From: Arthrobacter sp. fls2-241-R2A-200
GTDB taxonomy: Bacteria > Actinomycetota > Actinomycetes > Actinomycetales > Micrococcaceae
Direction: 5' to 3'
DNA length: 64,000 nucleotides
Assembly (NCBI RefSeq): GCF_030209745.1
Contig: NZ_JARVRJ010000004.1
Span: 186,001 to 250,000, forward strand
The notes under the pieces were generated by a model. It was given only the letters and a program-made list of their open reading frames with translations, was not told the DNA's origin and did no database searches. Positions 8,279 to 16,165 of the stretch are shown here, piece after piece (within the stretch, counting starts at the first letter, position 1; each line of letters opens with the position of its first letter). Position numbers and translations under genes: made by a program.

Positions 8279-9472
8279 TCAAGCTCCAATCTTGAGGGTA
8301 AGCGGGCCGACGCCGTGCCACGGCTCGTCGTCATTCGCCCGTTCAAAGTGAGGGACAGCCTTCAGGAATTCCTCCATGGCAATAACCATCTCGGCGCGGC
8401 CAAGGTTCGATCCAAGGCACCGGTGGATACCGCCGCCGAAGGCCAGATGGCGGTTGTCTTCACGGTCAATCTTGATTTCATTGGGTTCTTCGTAGACCTC
8501 CGGGTCCCGGTTGCCCGCGCCGAAGACGAGCACGACGCGTTCCCCGGCCTTGATCTCCTGGCCACGGACAACTGTGTCTGCTTTTGCTGTGCGGGCCATG
8601 GCCTGGACCGGAGAAAGCGTCCGCAGGAACTCCTCGGCAGCTGTGGGGATCAGGTCCGGGTCTTCACGCAACTGCTGCTGGGCGTGCGGGTTGCCGGCAA
8701 GGTACCAAAGGGCGGACCGGATTGCCCAGGCGGTCGTATCCAGCCCGGCCAGGAAGAGCAGGTAGCAGTACGACAGCAGTTCTTCACGCGTGAGCTTCCG
8801 TCCCTTCACCTCCGCTTTCAGAAGCTGGGTGATCAGATCGTTGCTGGCCTCTGCTTCCGGTCCGGCCTTTTCCCGTTCGTCGAGAAGGCGGTCGAAGTAA
8901 TCGTTGAGCTCGCGTCCGGCCGCGTAGGCCGTTTCAGGATGGGCCGTGCGCTCATAGATGATCTCATCGATCCACCGGTCGAAAATCGGCCAGTCCTGCT
9001 CCGGATATCCGGCCAGGCGGCTAAAGATGATTGTCGGCATCGGGCGGGCAAGCTTCGCCGAGACATCAACGACGTCGCCCGCCGCGAGGACCTCCTGGCA
9101 GAGCTGCCGGGCGGTCTCCCGCATTCCCGGGCCCAGCTTGGAAACATTCATGGGAGTGAACATCGGCAGCAGGATCTTGCGGAAGTCAGCGTGGGTCGGC
9201 GGATCGATGTCAATCGGGATAAGGGGGACATCGGTGCCGAAGGCAGGGAGGAGCATGGAGGGACCGACAGCGAAAGTGTCAGGATCCTGCTCTGCATTGA
9301 AGATGTCTTCGCTCTTGGTGATGTACCAAAAGCCCCCATACTTGTCGCTGTGACCGACAGGACCGTTGGCGAGCATGTCCTGGTAGTCGTCGAAAATGTT
9401 GTCGAGTGCCCGTCCGTGGAAGTCAAAGTCTGACTTGTTGTGGCTGAGCCCGCGCTCGGTTTCTGTGCTCAT
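8279..9472 (-). CDS. Cytochrome P450 monooxygenase
   Basis: A 397-residue soluble bacterial P450. The I-helix motif LAGLDTT (about residue 240), the K-helix ExxR in EEFLRT, and the heme-binding FGGGIHRCLG with proximal Cys352 are all present. Its ATG overlaps the gamma-glutamyl hydrolase stop by four bases, and the ferredoxin and reductase follow, so it is a three-component class I system. Next to a glutamine-synthetase-like ligase this is the arrangement of the Mycobacterium mor and pip loci, where a CYP151 enzyme hydroxylates morpholine, piperidine or pyrrolidine next to nitrogen and the ring opens. A cyclic secondary amine is therefore the leading substrate guess. Membership of CYP151 itself is not proven. 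Confidence 0.93.
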   Translation of the reverse strand: MSTETERGLSHNKSDFDFHGRALDNIFDDYQDMLANGPVGHSDKYGGFWYITKSEDIFNAEQDPDTFAVGPSMLLPAFGTDVPLIPIDIDPPTHADFRKILLPMFTPMNVSKLGPGMRETARQLCQEVLAAGDVVDVSAKLARPMPTIIFSRLAGYPEQDWPIFDRWIDEIIYERTAHPETAYAAGRELNDYFDRLLDEREKAGPEAEASNDLITQLLKAEVKGRKLTREELLSYCYLLFLAGLDTTAWAIRSALWYLAGNPHAQQQLREDPDLIPTAAEEFLRTLSPVQAMARTAKADTVVRGQEIKAGERVVLVFGAGNRDPEVYEEPNEIKIDREDNRHLAFGGGIHRCLGSNLGRAEMVIAMEEFLKAVPHFERANDDEPWHGVGPLTLKIGA

Positions 9473-10209
9473 GAGAATTGCTCCTGAAGTAGTTGCTCTG
9501 ACTGTGCGTGTGCCGCGGCCTTCTCCACGAGATCCACGAAGAGAGCCTTCTGGGCTTCGTCATAATCGACCATGTGTTCGGGATGCCACTGCACCCCGAT
9601 CAGGCTGGCATCATCGGCTTCGATTGCCTCAATAACATCGCCTTCCCGTCCCACAATGCGAAGGGCTTTCCCGAGCCTTCCCAGGCCCTGGTGGTGGTAG
9701 CTGTTCACCGGGATGCTCAGGCCTTTAGCGATCCGGGCAAGTTCGGAATCAGGTTCCAGCTGCACCCTGTGCCACGGTTGGTGCGAAGGGTTGTCCTGCC
9801 AGTGCCCTCGGTCCGGGCTTACTTCCTGGACCAGGGTTCCGCCGCGAATGACGTTGACAAGCTGCATTCCCCGGCAGGTCGCCAGGACCGGTATGCCACG
9901 AAGCATGGCCTCGTTGTAAAGCTCGATCTCGAAATCGTCCCGGATATCGCAGACGTCATAGACCGTGTCGATCGGGTCCTCGCCATACAGTCGGGGGCTG
10001 ATGTCGCCGCCGCCGGTGAGGATGAGCCCGTCGAACCCTTCAAGGGCCGCATCGGGGATTGTTGCCGTTGACGGAAGAATGGCAGGACGGCCGCCCGCGG
10101 CAAGGACGCCGTTGGCGTAGGCCATGTTCTGGACTGTTGAAGGCATCGGGCCGAAGGCGGTATCGACGGTTTGCCGAGCCGCTGAAATGGCAATAAGGGG
10201 CGCCCTCAT
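9469..10209 (-). CDS. Gamma-glutamyl hydrolase, PuuD-like (peptidase C26)
   Basis: A 246-residue class I amidotransferase-fold hydrolase. The nucleophile is the cysteine in ATCRGMQLVNV, the His-Glu pair sits in GVQWHPEHM, and LTGGGDISPRLYGE is the typical oxyanion loop of gamma-glutamyl-gamma-aminobutyrate hydrolases. Such enzymes remove glutamate from gamma-glutamyl amino acids. The ATG at 10209 lies one base after the SDR stop; a GTG at 10230 inside the SDR gene is an alternative. The stop overlaps the P450 start. With the ligase upstream and aldehyde dehydrogenases nearby it supplies the deprotection step of a gamma-glutamylated pathway. Confidence 0.88.
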   Translation of the reverse strand: MRAPLIAISAARQTVDTAFGPMPSTVQNMAYANGVLAAGGRPAILPSTATIPDAALEGFDGLILTGGGDISPRLYGEDPIDTVYDVCDIRDDFEIELYNEAMLRGIPVLATCRGMQLVNVIRGGTLVQEVSPDRGHWQDNPSHQPWHRVQLEPDSELARIAKGLSIPVNSYHHQGLGRLGKALRIVGREGDVIEAIEADDASLIGVQWHPEHMVDYDEAQKALFVDLVEKAAAHAQSEQLLQEQFS

Positions 10210-10210
10210 G

Positions 10211-10984
10211 TCAGTAAACCAGCCAGCCACCGTCGACGTGGATGGTGGTACCGGTCACCCAGCTGGCCTCGTCGCTGGCCAGGAACGCGACGGCGTTGGC
10301 AACGTCGGACGGGCGGCCGATACGTCCGAGCGGCGTACGGTCAAGGAGGAACTTCACGGCCTCTTGGTTCTCCAGCACGGACTTGGTGAACGGGGTCTCG
10401 ATGAAGCCCGGGGCAACAGCATTGACGCGGATCTTGGAAGCCGCGGTTTCGATGGCCAAAGCCTTCGTGAACATCAGGAGTGCACCCTTGGAAGCGTTGT
10501 AATGCACCTGGGGGTGCCCGCTGCTGGCGATGACGATATGGGCCTCGACTGATGTGATGTTGACGATGGCGCTGGTTGAATCGTCGCCTCGGGCGGCGGC
10601 GCCCTTCTCCAGCAGCGGACGTGCAGCCTGGCTGACCAGGAACGGGCCTGTGGAGTTCACGGCGAAGACCTGGTCCCATTCGGCAACGCCGAGGTCATCG
10701 AAGTTGCTGCCCTTGACGATGCCTGCGTTGTTGACGAGGGTGTCGAGCCGGCCGAACTTGGCATCGATCTCGGCCATGCCGCTGCCGACCGAAGCCTCGT
10801 CGGCGACGTCCATAACAACAGGAACCATTTCCGGGTGCTGGCCAACCAGGCGCTCGAGCGCGGCCTCGTCACGGTCGAGGGCTACGACGGTAGCGCCCTC
10901 CTTGAGCAGCTTTTCTGCGATGGCAAGGCCGTTTCCGGACGCGGCTCCGGTGACTGCGGCGATCTTTCCGGGGTGAGTAGTCAT
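10211..10984 (-). CDS. Short-chain dehydrogenase/reductase
   Basis: A classical 257-residue SDR. The cofactor motif is TGAASGNG, followed by ALDRDEAAL, whose aspartate suggests NAD preference, then NNAG. The catalytic set is the serine in VNITSVEAH and the YNASK tyrosine and lysine. The C-terminal VTGTTIHVDGGW is typical of the family. It lies 66 bases after the ligase gene and one base before the hydrolase gene in the same operon. In this pathway it could oxidise the carbinolamine or an alcohol intermediate from the P450 product, but the substrate is not evident. Confidence 0.85.
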   Translation of the reverse strand: MTTHPGKIAAVTGAASGNGLAIAEKLLKEGATVVALDRDEAALERLVGQHPEMVPVVMDVADEASVGSGMAEIDAKFGRLDTLVNNAGIVKGSNFDDLGVAEWDQVFAVNSTGPFLVSQAARPLLEKGAAARGDDSTSAIVNITSVEAHIVIASSGHPQVHYNASKGALLMFTKALAIETAASKIRVNAVAPGFIETPFTKSVLENQEAVKFLLDRTPLGRIGRPSDVANAVAFLASDEASWVTGTTIHVDGGWLVY

Positions 10985-11050
10985 TGGGTGTTTCTTCTTT
11001 CTTGGTAAGGAAAATGGTGGATTGAACGCTTCTCAGCGCTGCACTGGGCG

Positions 11051-12496
11051 CTAGATTCGTTCCAGGTAACGTGCGATTTCGAAGTCGGTGACACTGGTCT
11101 GAAGCTTGCGGAGCTCCCAGCGCCTCGTCTGGACGTAGTGCGTGACGAAGGTTTCACCGAAGTACTCCTTGGCGACCTCGCTCTTCTCGAACTGTTCGAT
11201 GGCCTGGCCGAGTGTTGCGGGGAGCTCCTTTACCTGGTGTCCCTCCTCCAGGGCGTATGCGTTGCCTACCACCCGCTTGGGAGCGGTCATCTTTGTGTCC
11301 ACGCCGTGCAGGCCGGCGGCGATGCTGGCAGCGATGACCAGGTAAGGATTGGCGTCAGCGCCAGGTACCCGGTTTTCGATGCGCGCAGCACTGCCCGTTG
11401 ACGGGATGGACCTGATGGCAACCGTACGGTTGTCCAGGCCCCAGGTGGCGCTGGATCCGGCCCATTGCCCGCCTTCGGTCCGCTTATAGGAGTTGATGGT
11501 GGGCAGGTAGAGGGCGGTAAGCTCCGGCGCCGTCTCGACGACGCCCGCCAGGTAGTTGTACCCGACGGCGCTCAGCTCGCCGGGCTCCTCGGCATTGGCG
11601 AAAGCTGACTTGCCGGATTCCGGATCCCAGAGACTCTGGTGCATGTGCCCGGAGGAGCCGGCCCACTCCGGGTTGATCTTGGCCATGAACGATGCCGTGT
11701 AGCCGGCTTCAGCTGCGACCTCCTTGACGGTGGCCTTAAGCCGGAGGGCGTTGTCCGCGGCTGCGAGAGCATCCGAGTAGTGGATGTTCATCTCGAACTG
11801 GCCCGGGCCGTTTTCGCTGTTGCTGGCCTCGATGAAAATACCCTGCTCAGACAGGCGGCGGCGGATCTCGCCGATGAGGAACTCGGTGCCTGTGTCCCTG
11901 ACGAGGCTGTAGGTGTGGCTGCCAGCCGTGATGGGAGTCAGGTCACGCCAGCCGTTGGCGGCAAGCTCGGTTGGAGTCCCCTTGAACAGGTAAAACTCGA
12001 ACTCGTAGGCGCAGACCGGCGAGTAACCGAGGTCTTCGGCTTTCTTCACAACCCGCTTAAGAATGCTCCGGGGACAGATCGCCGCCGGCTCGCCGGACAT
12101 TTCGTAGGCATCGCAAATGACGGATGCGACCCCAGGTTCCCCCGGAACAACCTTCAGGGTGTTGAGATCCGGCAGCAGGGTCACGTCAGGGTAGCCCGAG
12201 TCCCACCCCGTGTAGCTGAGATCAGAAATGATCTCATCCTGAATGTCCCAGCCGAAGATGATGTTGCAGATGTTTGTGCCGCGCTCAGCGACACTTTCCA
12301 GGAAGTACCGGGCGGGGATGCGCTTGCCGCGCCACACACCGTCCAGGTCCACGACGCCCACTTTGAAGGTTTTGATGTCGTTTTCGGAGACGAACTTTTG
12401 CAGTTCGTCGTGGGCTGACCCTGCGGCGGTTTTATCCTGCATGTCGATTGCCTCGAGTTCTTGGAGGTCCTCCGGGACCTGTGTGATCGGATTCAC
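11051..12496 (-). CDS. Glutamine-synthetase-like gamma-glutamyl amine ligase
   Basis: A protein of about 481 residues with the full glutamine synthetase catalytic fold: EFEFYLF, NSENGPGQFEMNIH, GHMHQSLWD, the ATP segment NSYKR, and NRTVAIRS. The C-terminal part lacks the usual GlnA adenylylation-site surroundings, so it is a paralogue for another amine, as in PuuA, IpuC or the aniline ligase AtdA1. Orthologous position next to a P450 is seen in the mor and pip loci. I chose GTG at 12496 because AAAGAGG lies six bases before it; ATG at 12517 and ATG at 12442 are alternatives. It is the first gene of the seven-gene P450 operon, about 67 bp downstream of a perfect operator dyad. The proposed reaction is ATP-dependent coupling of glutamate to the amine or ring-opened aminoaldehyde. 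Confidence 0.87.
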   Translation of the reverse strand: MNPITQVPEDLQELEAIDMQDKTAAGSAHDELQKFVSENDIKTFKVGVVDLDGVWRGKRIPARYFLESVAERGTNICNIIFGWDIQDEIISDLSYTGWDSGYPDVTLLPDLNTLKVVPGEPGVASVICDAYEMSGEPAAICPRSILKRVVKKAEDLGYSPVCAYEFEFYLFKGTPTELAANGWRDLTPITAGSHTYSLVRDTGTEFLIGEIRRRLSEQGIFIEASNSENGPGQFEMNIHYSDALAAADNALRLKATVKEVAAEAGYTASFMAKINPEWAGSSGHMHQSLWDPESGKSAFANAEEPGELSAVGYNYLAGVVETAPELTALYLPTINSYKRTEGGQWAGSSATWGLDNRTVAIRSIPSTGSAARIENRVPGADANPYLVIAASIAAGLHGVDTKMTAPKRVVGNAYALEEGHQVKELPATLGQAIEQFEKSEVAKEYFGETFVTHYVQTRRWELRKLQTSVTDFEIARYLERI

Positions 12497-12562
12497 TGTG
12501 TACCTCTTTATCCTCATTGATATCGGTTACTAAAGACACTAAATGCGGGGTCTCGCGGGCGT

Positions 12563-12579
12563 ATGTGCAAAGTGCACAT
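12563..12579. promoter_or_regulatory. Perfect operator dyad upstream of the P450 operon
   Basis: The sequence ATGTGCAAAGTGCACAT is a perfect inverted repeat with 7-bp arms around three bases. It lies about 67 bp upstream of the ligase GTG, in the gap between the two leftward operons. The core TGTGCA-N3-TGCACA recurs at 15927-15941. Confidence 0.6.
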
Positions 12580-12716
12580 CATGATTGCCGGCTACATGCA
12601 TTCGGTAAGCCACGTCACATTTGAGACCGCGTCCCTGCACTCAGGCCAAGGCTTTGTTGTGTTCCTGCCCGGTTCCAGGGGTGCGAAAATCCCCGGAACC
12701 GAGCGGGCAGGCAGGC

Positions 12717-14423
12717 TTAGTAGACGTCCTTGACGTAACGTCCTTCGCCTTTCATGGACTGCAGGTAGTCGTGCGCCAATTCGGGCGTCATTCCACCGTG
12801 GCTGATGAGCACGGCCAGCAAGGCTTCGTCAACGTCAGGTGCTATCTGTTTGCCGCCGCACACGTAGACCGAAGCACCGCCCGACAGCCAGGCAAAAACG
12901 TCTTCACCTTCCTCGCGGATCCTGTCCTGGACGTAGACCTTGCCCTGTTGATCCCGGGAAAACGCCAGGCTGAGCCGGTCCAGCACTCCATTGGTCTGCA
13001 GTTCTTCCATTTCATCCTGATAGAGCCAGGACGGCTTCTCGTGACGGTCCCCGAAGAGCAGCCAGTTCCGTCCCCGGGCCTGTGAGACTTCGCGCTCACG
13101 AAGGAAGCCGCGGAACGGGGCAATTCCGACGCCTGGGCCGATCATGATCACATCAGTTGAGCTGTCGTCGGGCAGGTGGAACTCGTGGGCCGGCAGCGGG
13201 AACACTTTCATGGCCGTCTTGGTTTCCGCGGCGGACTGGAGGAAACCGCTGCAAGCGCCCGAATGCCGGCGCCCGGCAGCCTCGTACCGCACGGAAGAGA
13301 CCGTCAGGTGGACACGGTCACCGTCAGCAAGTGGACTGGATGCGATGGAGTAAGACCGGTGCTGCAAAGGCCGCAGCATTGGGATGAACTCGTGCGGATC
13401 AACATCTGTTGATCTCGTTTCCTGCAGGACGTCCAGCATGTCCCGTCCCCACAGCCAATTCTCCAACGCCAGGCGATCACCGGACTCGACGAGGTTCCGC
13501 ACGGGATGATCGGGCGCGAGATCTTCAACCAGCCAGGCCACGATGCCCAGATGAGGCAGCCGAAGCTCATAGTCGTTTTGGAGGGACTCGCGTACTGTCT
13601 TGCCGTCGTTACCGAACACCTCGCTTCCCTCGAGGCCCAGAAAGGCGAGGAGGTCATCGACGAGCTCGCCGGAGTTGGCCGGGATTACGGCGAGTGAGTC
13701 ACCCGGCCGGTAGTTGCGGCCGTCGCCGCTGACCTCCAGCTCATAGTGCCAGACCTCTTTTTCAGACTCCGGAGCGCTCAGGAGGCGGGCCTCGACGACA
13801 GTGGCCGTATCAGGTTCCCGGCGGGTGGTTTTGGGCTGCTCAGCGGGCGTTGTTCCCGGGGCGGAGGAGGCTTGCGGGGTTTTGCCTGGCTTCTTGGGAA
13901 CAACTGTCTTGAAGGTCTCAAGCATGCCCTTGATCCACTTGCCCGACGTCAGGTCATAGTCGACATCGCAGTCAAGGCGGTCAAGGATCCGCTTGCCGCC
14001 GAGTTCGCCAAGACGTGTGTCAAGGTCGATGCCGGCCTTGCAGAAGTCTTCGTACATCGAGTCGCCAATGGCAAGGACCGCGAAGGGCACATCCTCAAAG
14101 AGGTCTGCGCCAGCGCTCTGAAGTTGATCCCAAAACGGTTGCGCGTTATCGGGCATGTGGCCGTTGTCGTGTGTGGCGGTAACGATCAGCAGCCGGTCCT
14201 TGCGCGCCGCATCTTCGGGGGTGAGCATGTCCAGGCTCATCAGCTCGGCTGCATAGCCCTGGGCGTTTGCCTTGTCCACGATCTTGGATGCCAGGAATTC
14301 TGCGTTCCCGGTCTGGCTGCCGTAAAGCACGCTCAGGGTCTGCACAGCACTGTCTGTTGCACCGGAAACTTCGGAAGAGATGCCTTGGTCGGTGCGGACC
14401 AGTTCCCCTGTCTCAGTTGTCAC
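12717..14423 (-). CDS. Diflavin reductase (CysJ / cytochrome P450 reductase type)
   Basis: A 568-residue flavoprotein. The N-terminal flavodoxin domain (about 30-175) has the FMN loop GSQTGNAE. After a Pro/Thr-rich linker (about 178-205), the FAD domain shows RSYSIASSP and GACSGFL. The NADPH domain carries IGPGVGIAPFRGF and ends in DVY, with the terminal tyrosine expected to stack on FAD. It resembles the sulfite reductase flavoprotein and P450 reductases. It starts from a GTG that overlaps the aldehyde dehydrogenase stop by 11 bases, with AAGGA seven bases upstream. No sulfite reductase hemoprotein gene is nearby, so it may be a second electron donor for the P450, alongside the ferredoxin chain, or serve another oxygenase. 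Confidence 0.85.
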   Translation of the reverse strand: MTTETGELVRTDQGISSEVSGATDSAVQTLSVLYGSQTGNAEFLASKIVDKANAQGYAAELMSLDMLTPEDAARKDRLLIVTATHDNGHMPDNAQPFWDQLQSAGADLFEDVPFAVLAIGDSMYEDFCKAGIDLDTRLGELGGKRILDRLDCDVDYDLTSGKWIKGMLETFKTVVPKKPGKTPQASSAPGTTPAEQPKTTRREPDTATVVEARLLSAPESEKEVWHYELEVSGDGRNYRPGDSLAVIPANSGELVDDLLAFLGLEGSEVFGNDGKTVRESLQNDYELRLPHLGIVAWLVEDLAPDHPVRNLVESGDRLALENWLWGRDMLDVLQETRSTDVDPHEFIPMLRPLQHRSYSIASSPLADGDRVHLTVSSVRYEAAGRRHSGACSGFLQSAAETKTAMKVFPLPAHEFHLPDDSSTDVIMIGPGVGIAPFRGFLREREVSQARGRNWLLFGDRHEKPSWLYQDEMEELQTNGVLDRLSLAFSRDQQGKVYVQDRIREEGEDVFAWLSGGASVYVCGGKQIAPDVDEALLAVLISHGGMTPELAHDYLQSMKGEGRYVKDVY

Positions 14424-15786
14424 GATCAGTCCTTACAAAGACGGTTTTGAGTTCGGTGTAGGCCTCGATGGCTGCCTGGCCCAGTCCGCGGCCGATGCCG
14501 GACTGCTTGAAGCCGCCGAAGGGCGTTTGCATCCGGATCGAAGAGTTGGAGTTGACGGACAGAGCCCCGGACTCCACTCCCCGTGCTGTCCTGAGTGCCT
14601 GGCCTACATCGTTGGTCCAGATGGAGCCGCTGAGCCCGTAGATGGAGCTGTTTGCCAGGGCGATGGCTTCTTCCTCGGTGTCAAAGGGGATGACCGAGGC
14701 GATGGGGCCGAAGATCTCATCAGTTGCCACCCGGCTCTTGGGGTCCGGCGCAATAACGATCCGCGGTGCCATCCAGAAGCCGGGACCCTCCGGTGCCTCG
14801 CCTGCGGTGACAACGTTCAGTCCGTCACCGAGGAAGCTGGACACGGATTCGCGGTGGCTGGCCGATACCAGAGGGCCGAGATTTGTTGTGGCATCGAGCG
14901 GGTTACCGATCTTCAGGGCGCGGGTCGTTTCGATGAACCCTTCAACGAACTCGTCGAAGACTCCCCGCTGAACGAGAAAACGGCTGCGGGCGCAGCAGTC
15001 CTGACCAGTGTTGTCGAAGACAGACATAGGCGCCGCCTGGACGCACTTTGCAAGGTCTACGTCGTTGTAGACGATGCTGGCGGACTTGCCACCCAGTTCG
15101 AGGGTGACCCGTTTCATCGTCTTGGACGCTGCCTGGATAATCGACCGGCCGGTTTCGGTGGAACCGGTGAAACTGACCTTGTTAACGCCGGGGTGTTCGG
15201 CAAGGGCGTTACCGACGCGTGCCCCAGAGCCGGTGAGGACCTGCAGCGCGTCGCCGACGACGCCCAGTTCGTTCACGATTTGGCCAAGACGGACAGTGGA
15301 CAGCGGGGTGAGGGCCGCAGGCTTAACGATTACGGCGTTGCCGCAGGCGAGGGCAGGTGCGATACCCCATGACGCGATCGGCAGAGGGAAGTTCCACGGG
15401 GAGATGACGGCTACGACGCCCATCGGCTCACGGAAGGTCATGCTGATGCCACCGTCGACGGGAATGGTGTCGCCGAGGATCTTGTCGATAATGCCCGCGT
15501 AGTACTTGAAGCATTCGGCTACTCCGAGCACTTCCTGCCGGGCGGCGGCCAGCGGTTTGCCCACGTCGGTTGATTCGAGCAAGGCCAGCTCGTCGGTGTG
15601 CGCGATGACAGCGTCCGCGATGGCCCAGAGGGCGTCACGGCGTTCGGCGATAGGCTTCCGCGCCCAAATGCTCTGCGCCTTCCGGGCACGCTCGACGGCC
15701 GCGTCAACCTCAGCCAAGTCGTACGAAGGGACTTCACCAATCAGTTCCTCTGTAGCGGGGTTGTAAACGGAAATAATGCTGCTCAT
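14413..15786 (-). CDS. Aldehyde dehydrogenase
   Basis: An NAD(P)-dependent aldehyde dehydrogenase of 457 residues, first gene of a two-gene operon with the diflavin reductase. Motifs are ISPWNFPL, the cofactor loop FTGSTETG, the general base glutamate in LELGGKS, and the nucleophile in NTGQDCCARSR. I chose the ATG at 15786, nine bases after AGGAG, because a longer frame to 15822 runs through this ribosome site. The closest functional analogy in context is PuuC, which oxidises gamma-glutamyl aminoaldehydes to the acids. A perfect operator dyad lies about 140 bp upstream, shared with the divergent permease gene. Confidence 0.9.
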   Translation of the reverse strand: MSSIISVYNPATEELIGEVPSYDLAEVDAAVERARKAQSIWARKPIAERRDALWAIADAVIAHTDELALLESTDVGKPLAAARQEVLGVAECFKYYAGIIDKILGDTIPVDGGISMTFREPMGVVAVISPWNFPLPIASWGIAPALACGNAVIVKPAALTPLSTVRLGQIVNELGVVGDALQVLTGSGARVGNALAEHPGVNKVSFTGSTETGRSIIQAASKTMKRVTLELGGKSASIVYNDVDLAKCVQAAPMSVFDNTGQDCCARSRFLVQRGVFDEFVEGFIETTRALKIGNPLDATTNLGPLVSASHRESVSSFLGDGLNVVTAGEAPEGPGFWMAPRIVIAPDPKSRVATDEIFGPIASVIPFDTEEEAIALANSSIYGLSGSIWTNDVGQALRTARGVESGALSVNSNSSIRMQTPFGGFKQSGIGRGLGQAAIEAYTELKTVFVRTDRDN

Positions 15787-16165
15787 ACTCGGGTGCTCCT
15801 TCAGGAGAGTGGATTTCGTCAAAGATTCCTAGTCCCATGTGGAGTCTGGGAAGCTCCGTTGGTATCGAGCATGCCCGGGCTCCGGCCAGGGAGCGAGTGC
15901 GACGGGCACCACATCGATGTCAGGCATGTGCAACCTGCACACCGGGGTGACATGCGCCAAAACTGTGCATTGCGACCATGAGCGGTGGGGATAGTGTGCA
16001 GAGCTGACACAGCAGCGTGTAAGGAGCGACTTTAGGCTGTAACCCAGTTCACAGCAGCCGTGGCAAGGGGGCCACGACTGCAGTTGGATTTCAGCGGTGC
16101 TACTCATTTTCGCCCTGTCGAAAGCATCGTGAAATGACTAGGCTTCAAACGTCCGGGAGGGACGA
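15787..16165. promoter_or_regulatory. Divergent promoter region between aldehyde dehydrogenase and permease genes
   Basis: This 379-bp gap has no gene. It contains the perfect operator dyad at 15927-15941, two further TGTGCA half-sites (15964-15969 and 15995-16000) and a small hairpin near 16065. Promoters for both directions must lie here; I could not assign -10 and -35 boxes with confidence. Confidence 0.55.
15927..15941. promoter_or_regulatory. Perfect operator dyad in the divergent region
   Basis: TGTGCAACCTGCACA is a perfect inverted repeat with 6-bp arms and a 3-bp spacer, the same core as the dyad at 12563-12579. It sits between the leftward aldehyde dehydrogenase operon and the rightward permease gene. 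Confidence 0.6.

Noticed and set aside
8315..9433. A long plus-strand frame of 372 residues opposite the P450
   Set aside because: A GC-rich shadow of the P450 gene with no domain of its own.
15995..16009. TGTGCAGAGCTGACA as a full third operator in the divergent region
   Set aside because: Only one half matches TGTGCA; the second half agrees at three of six positions, so it is kept as a half-site only.
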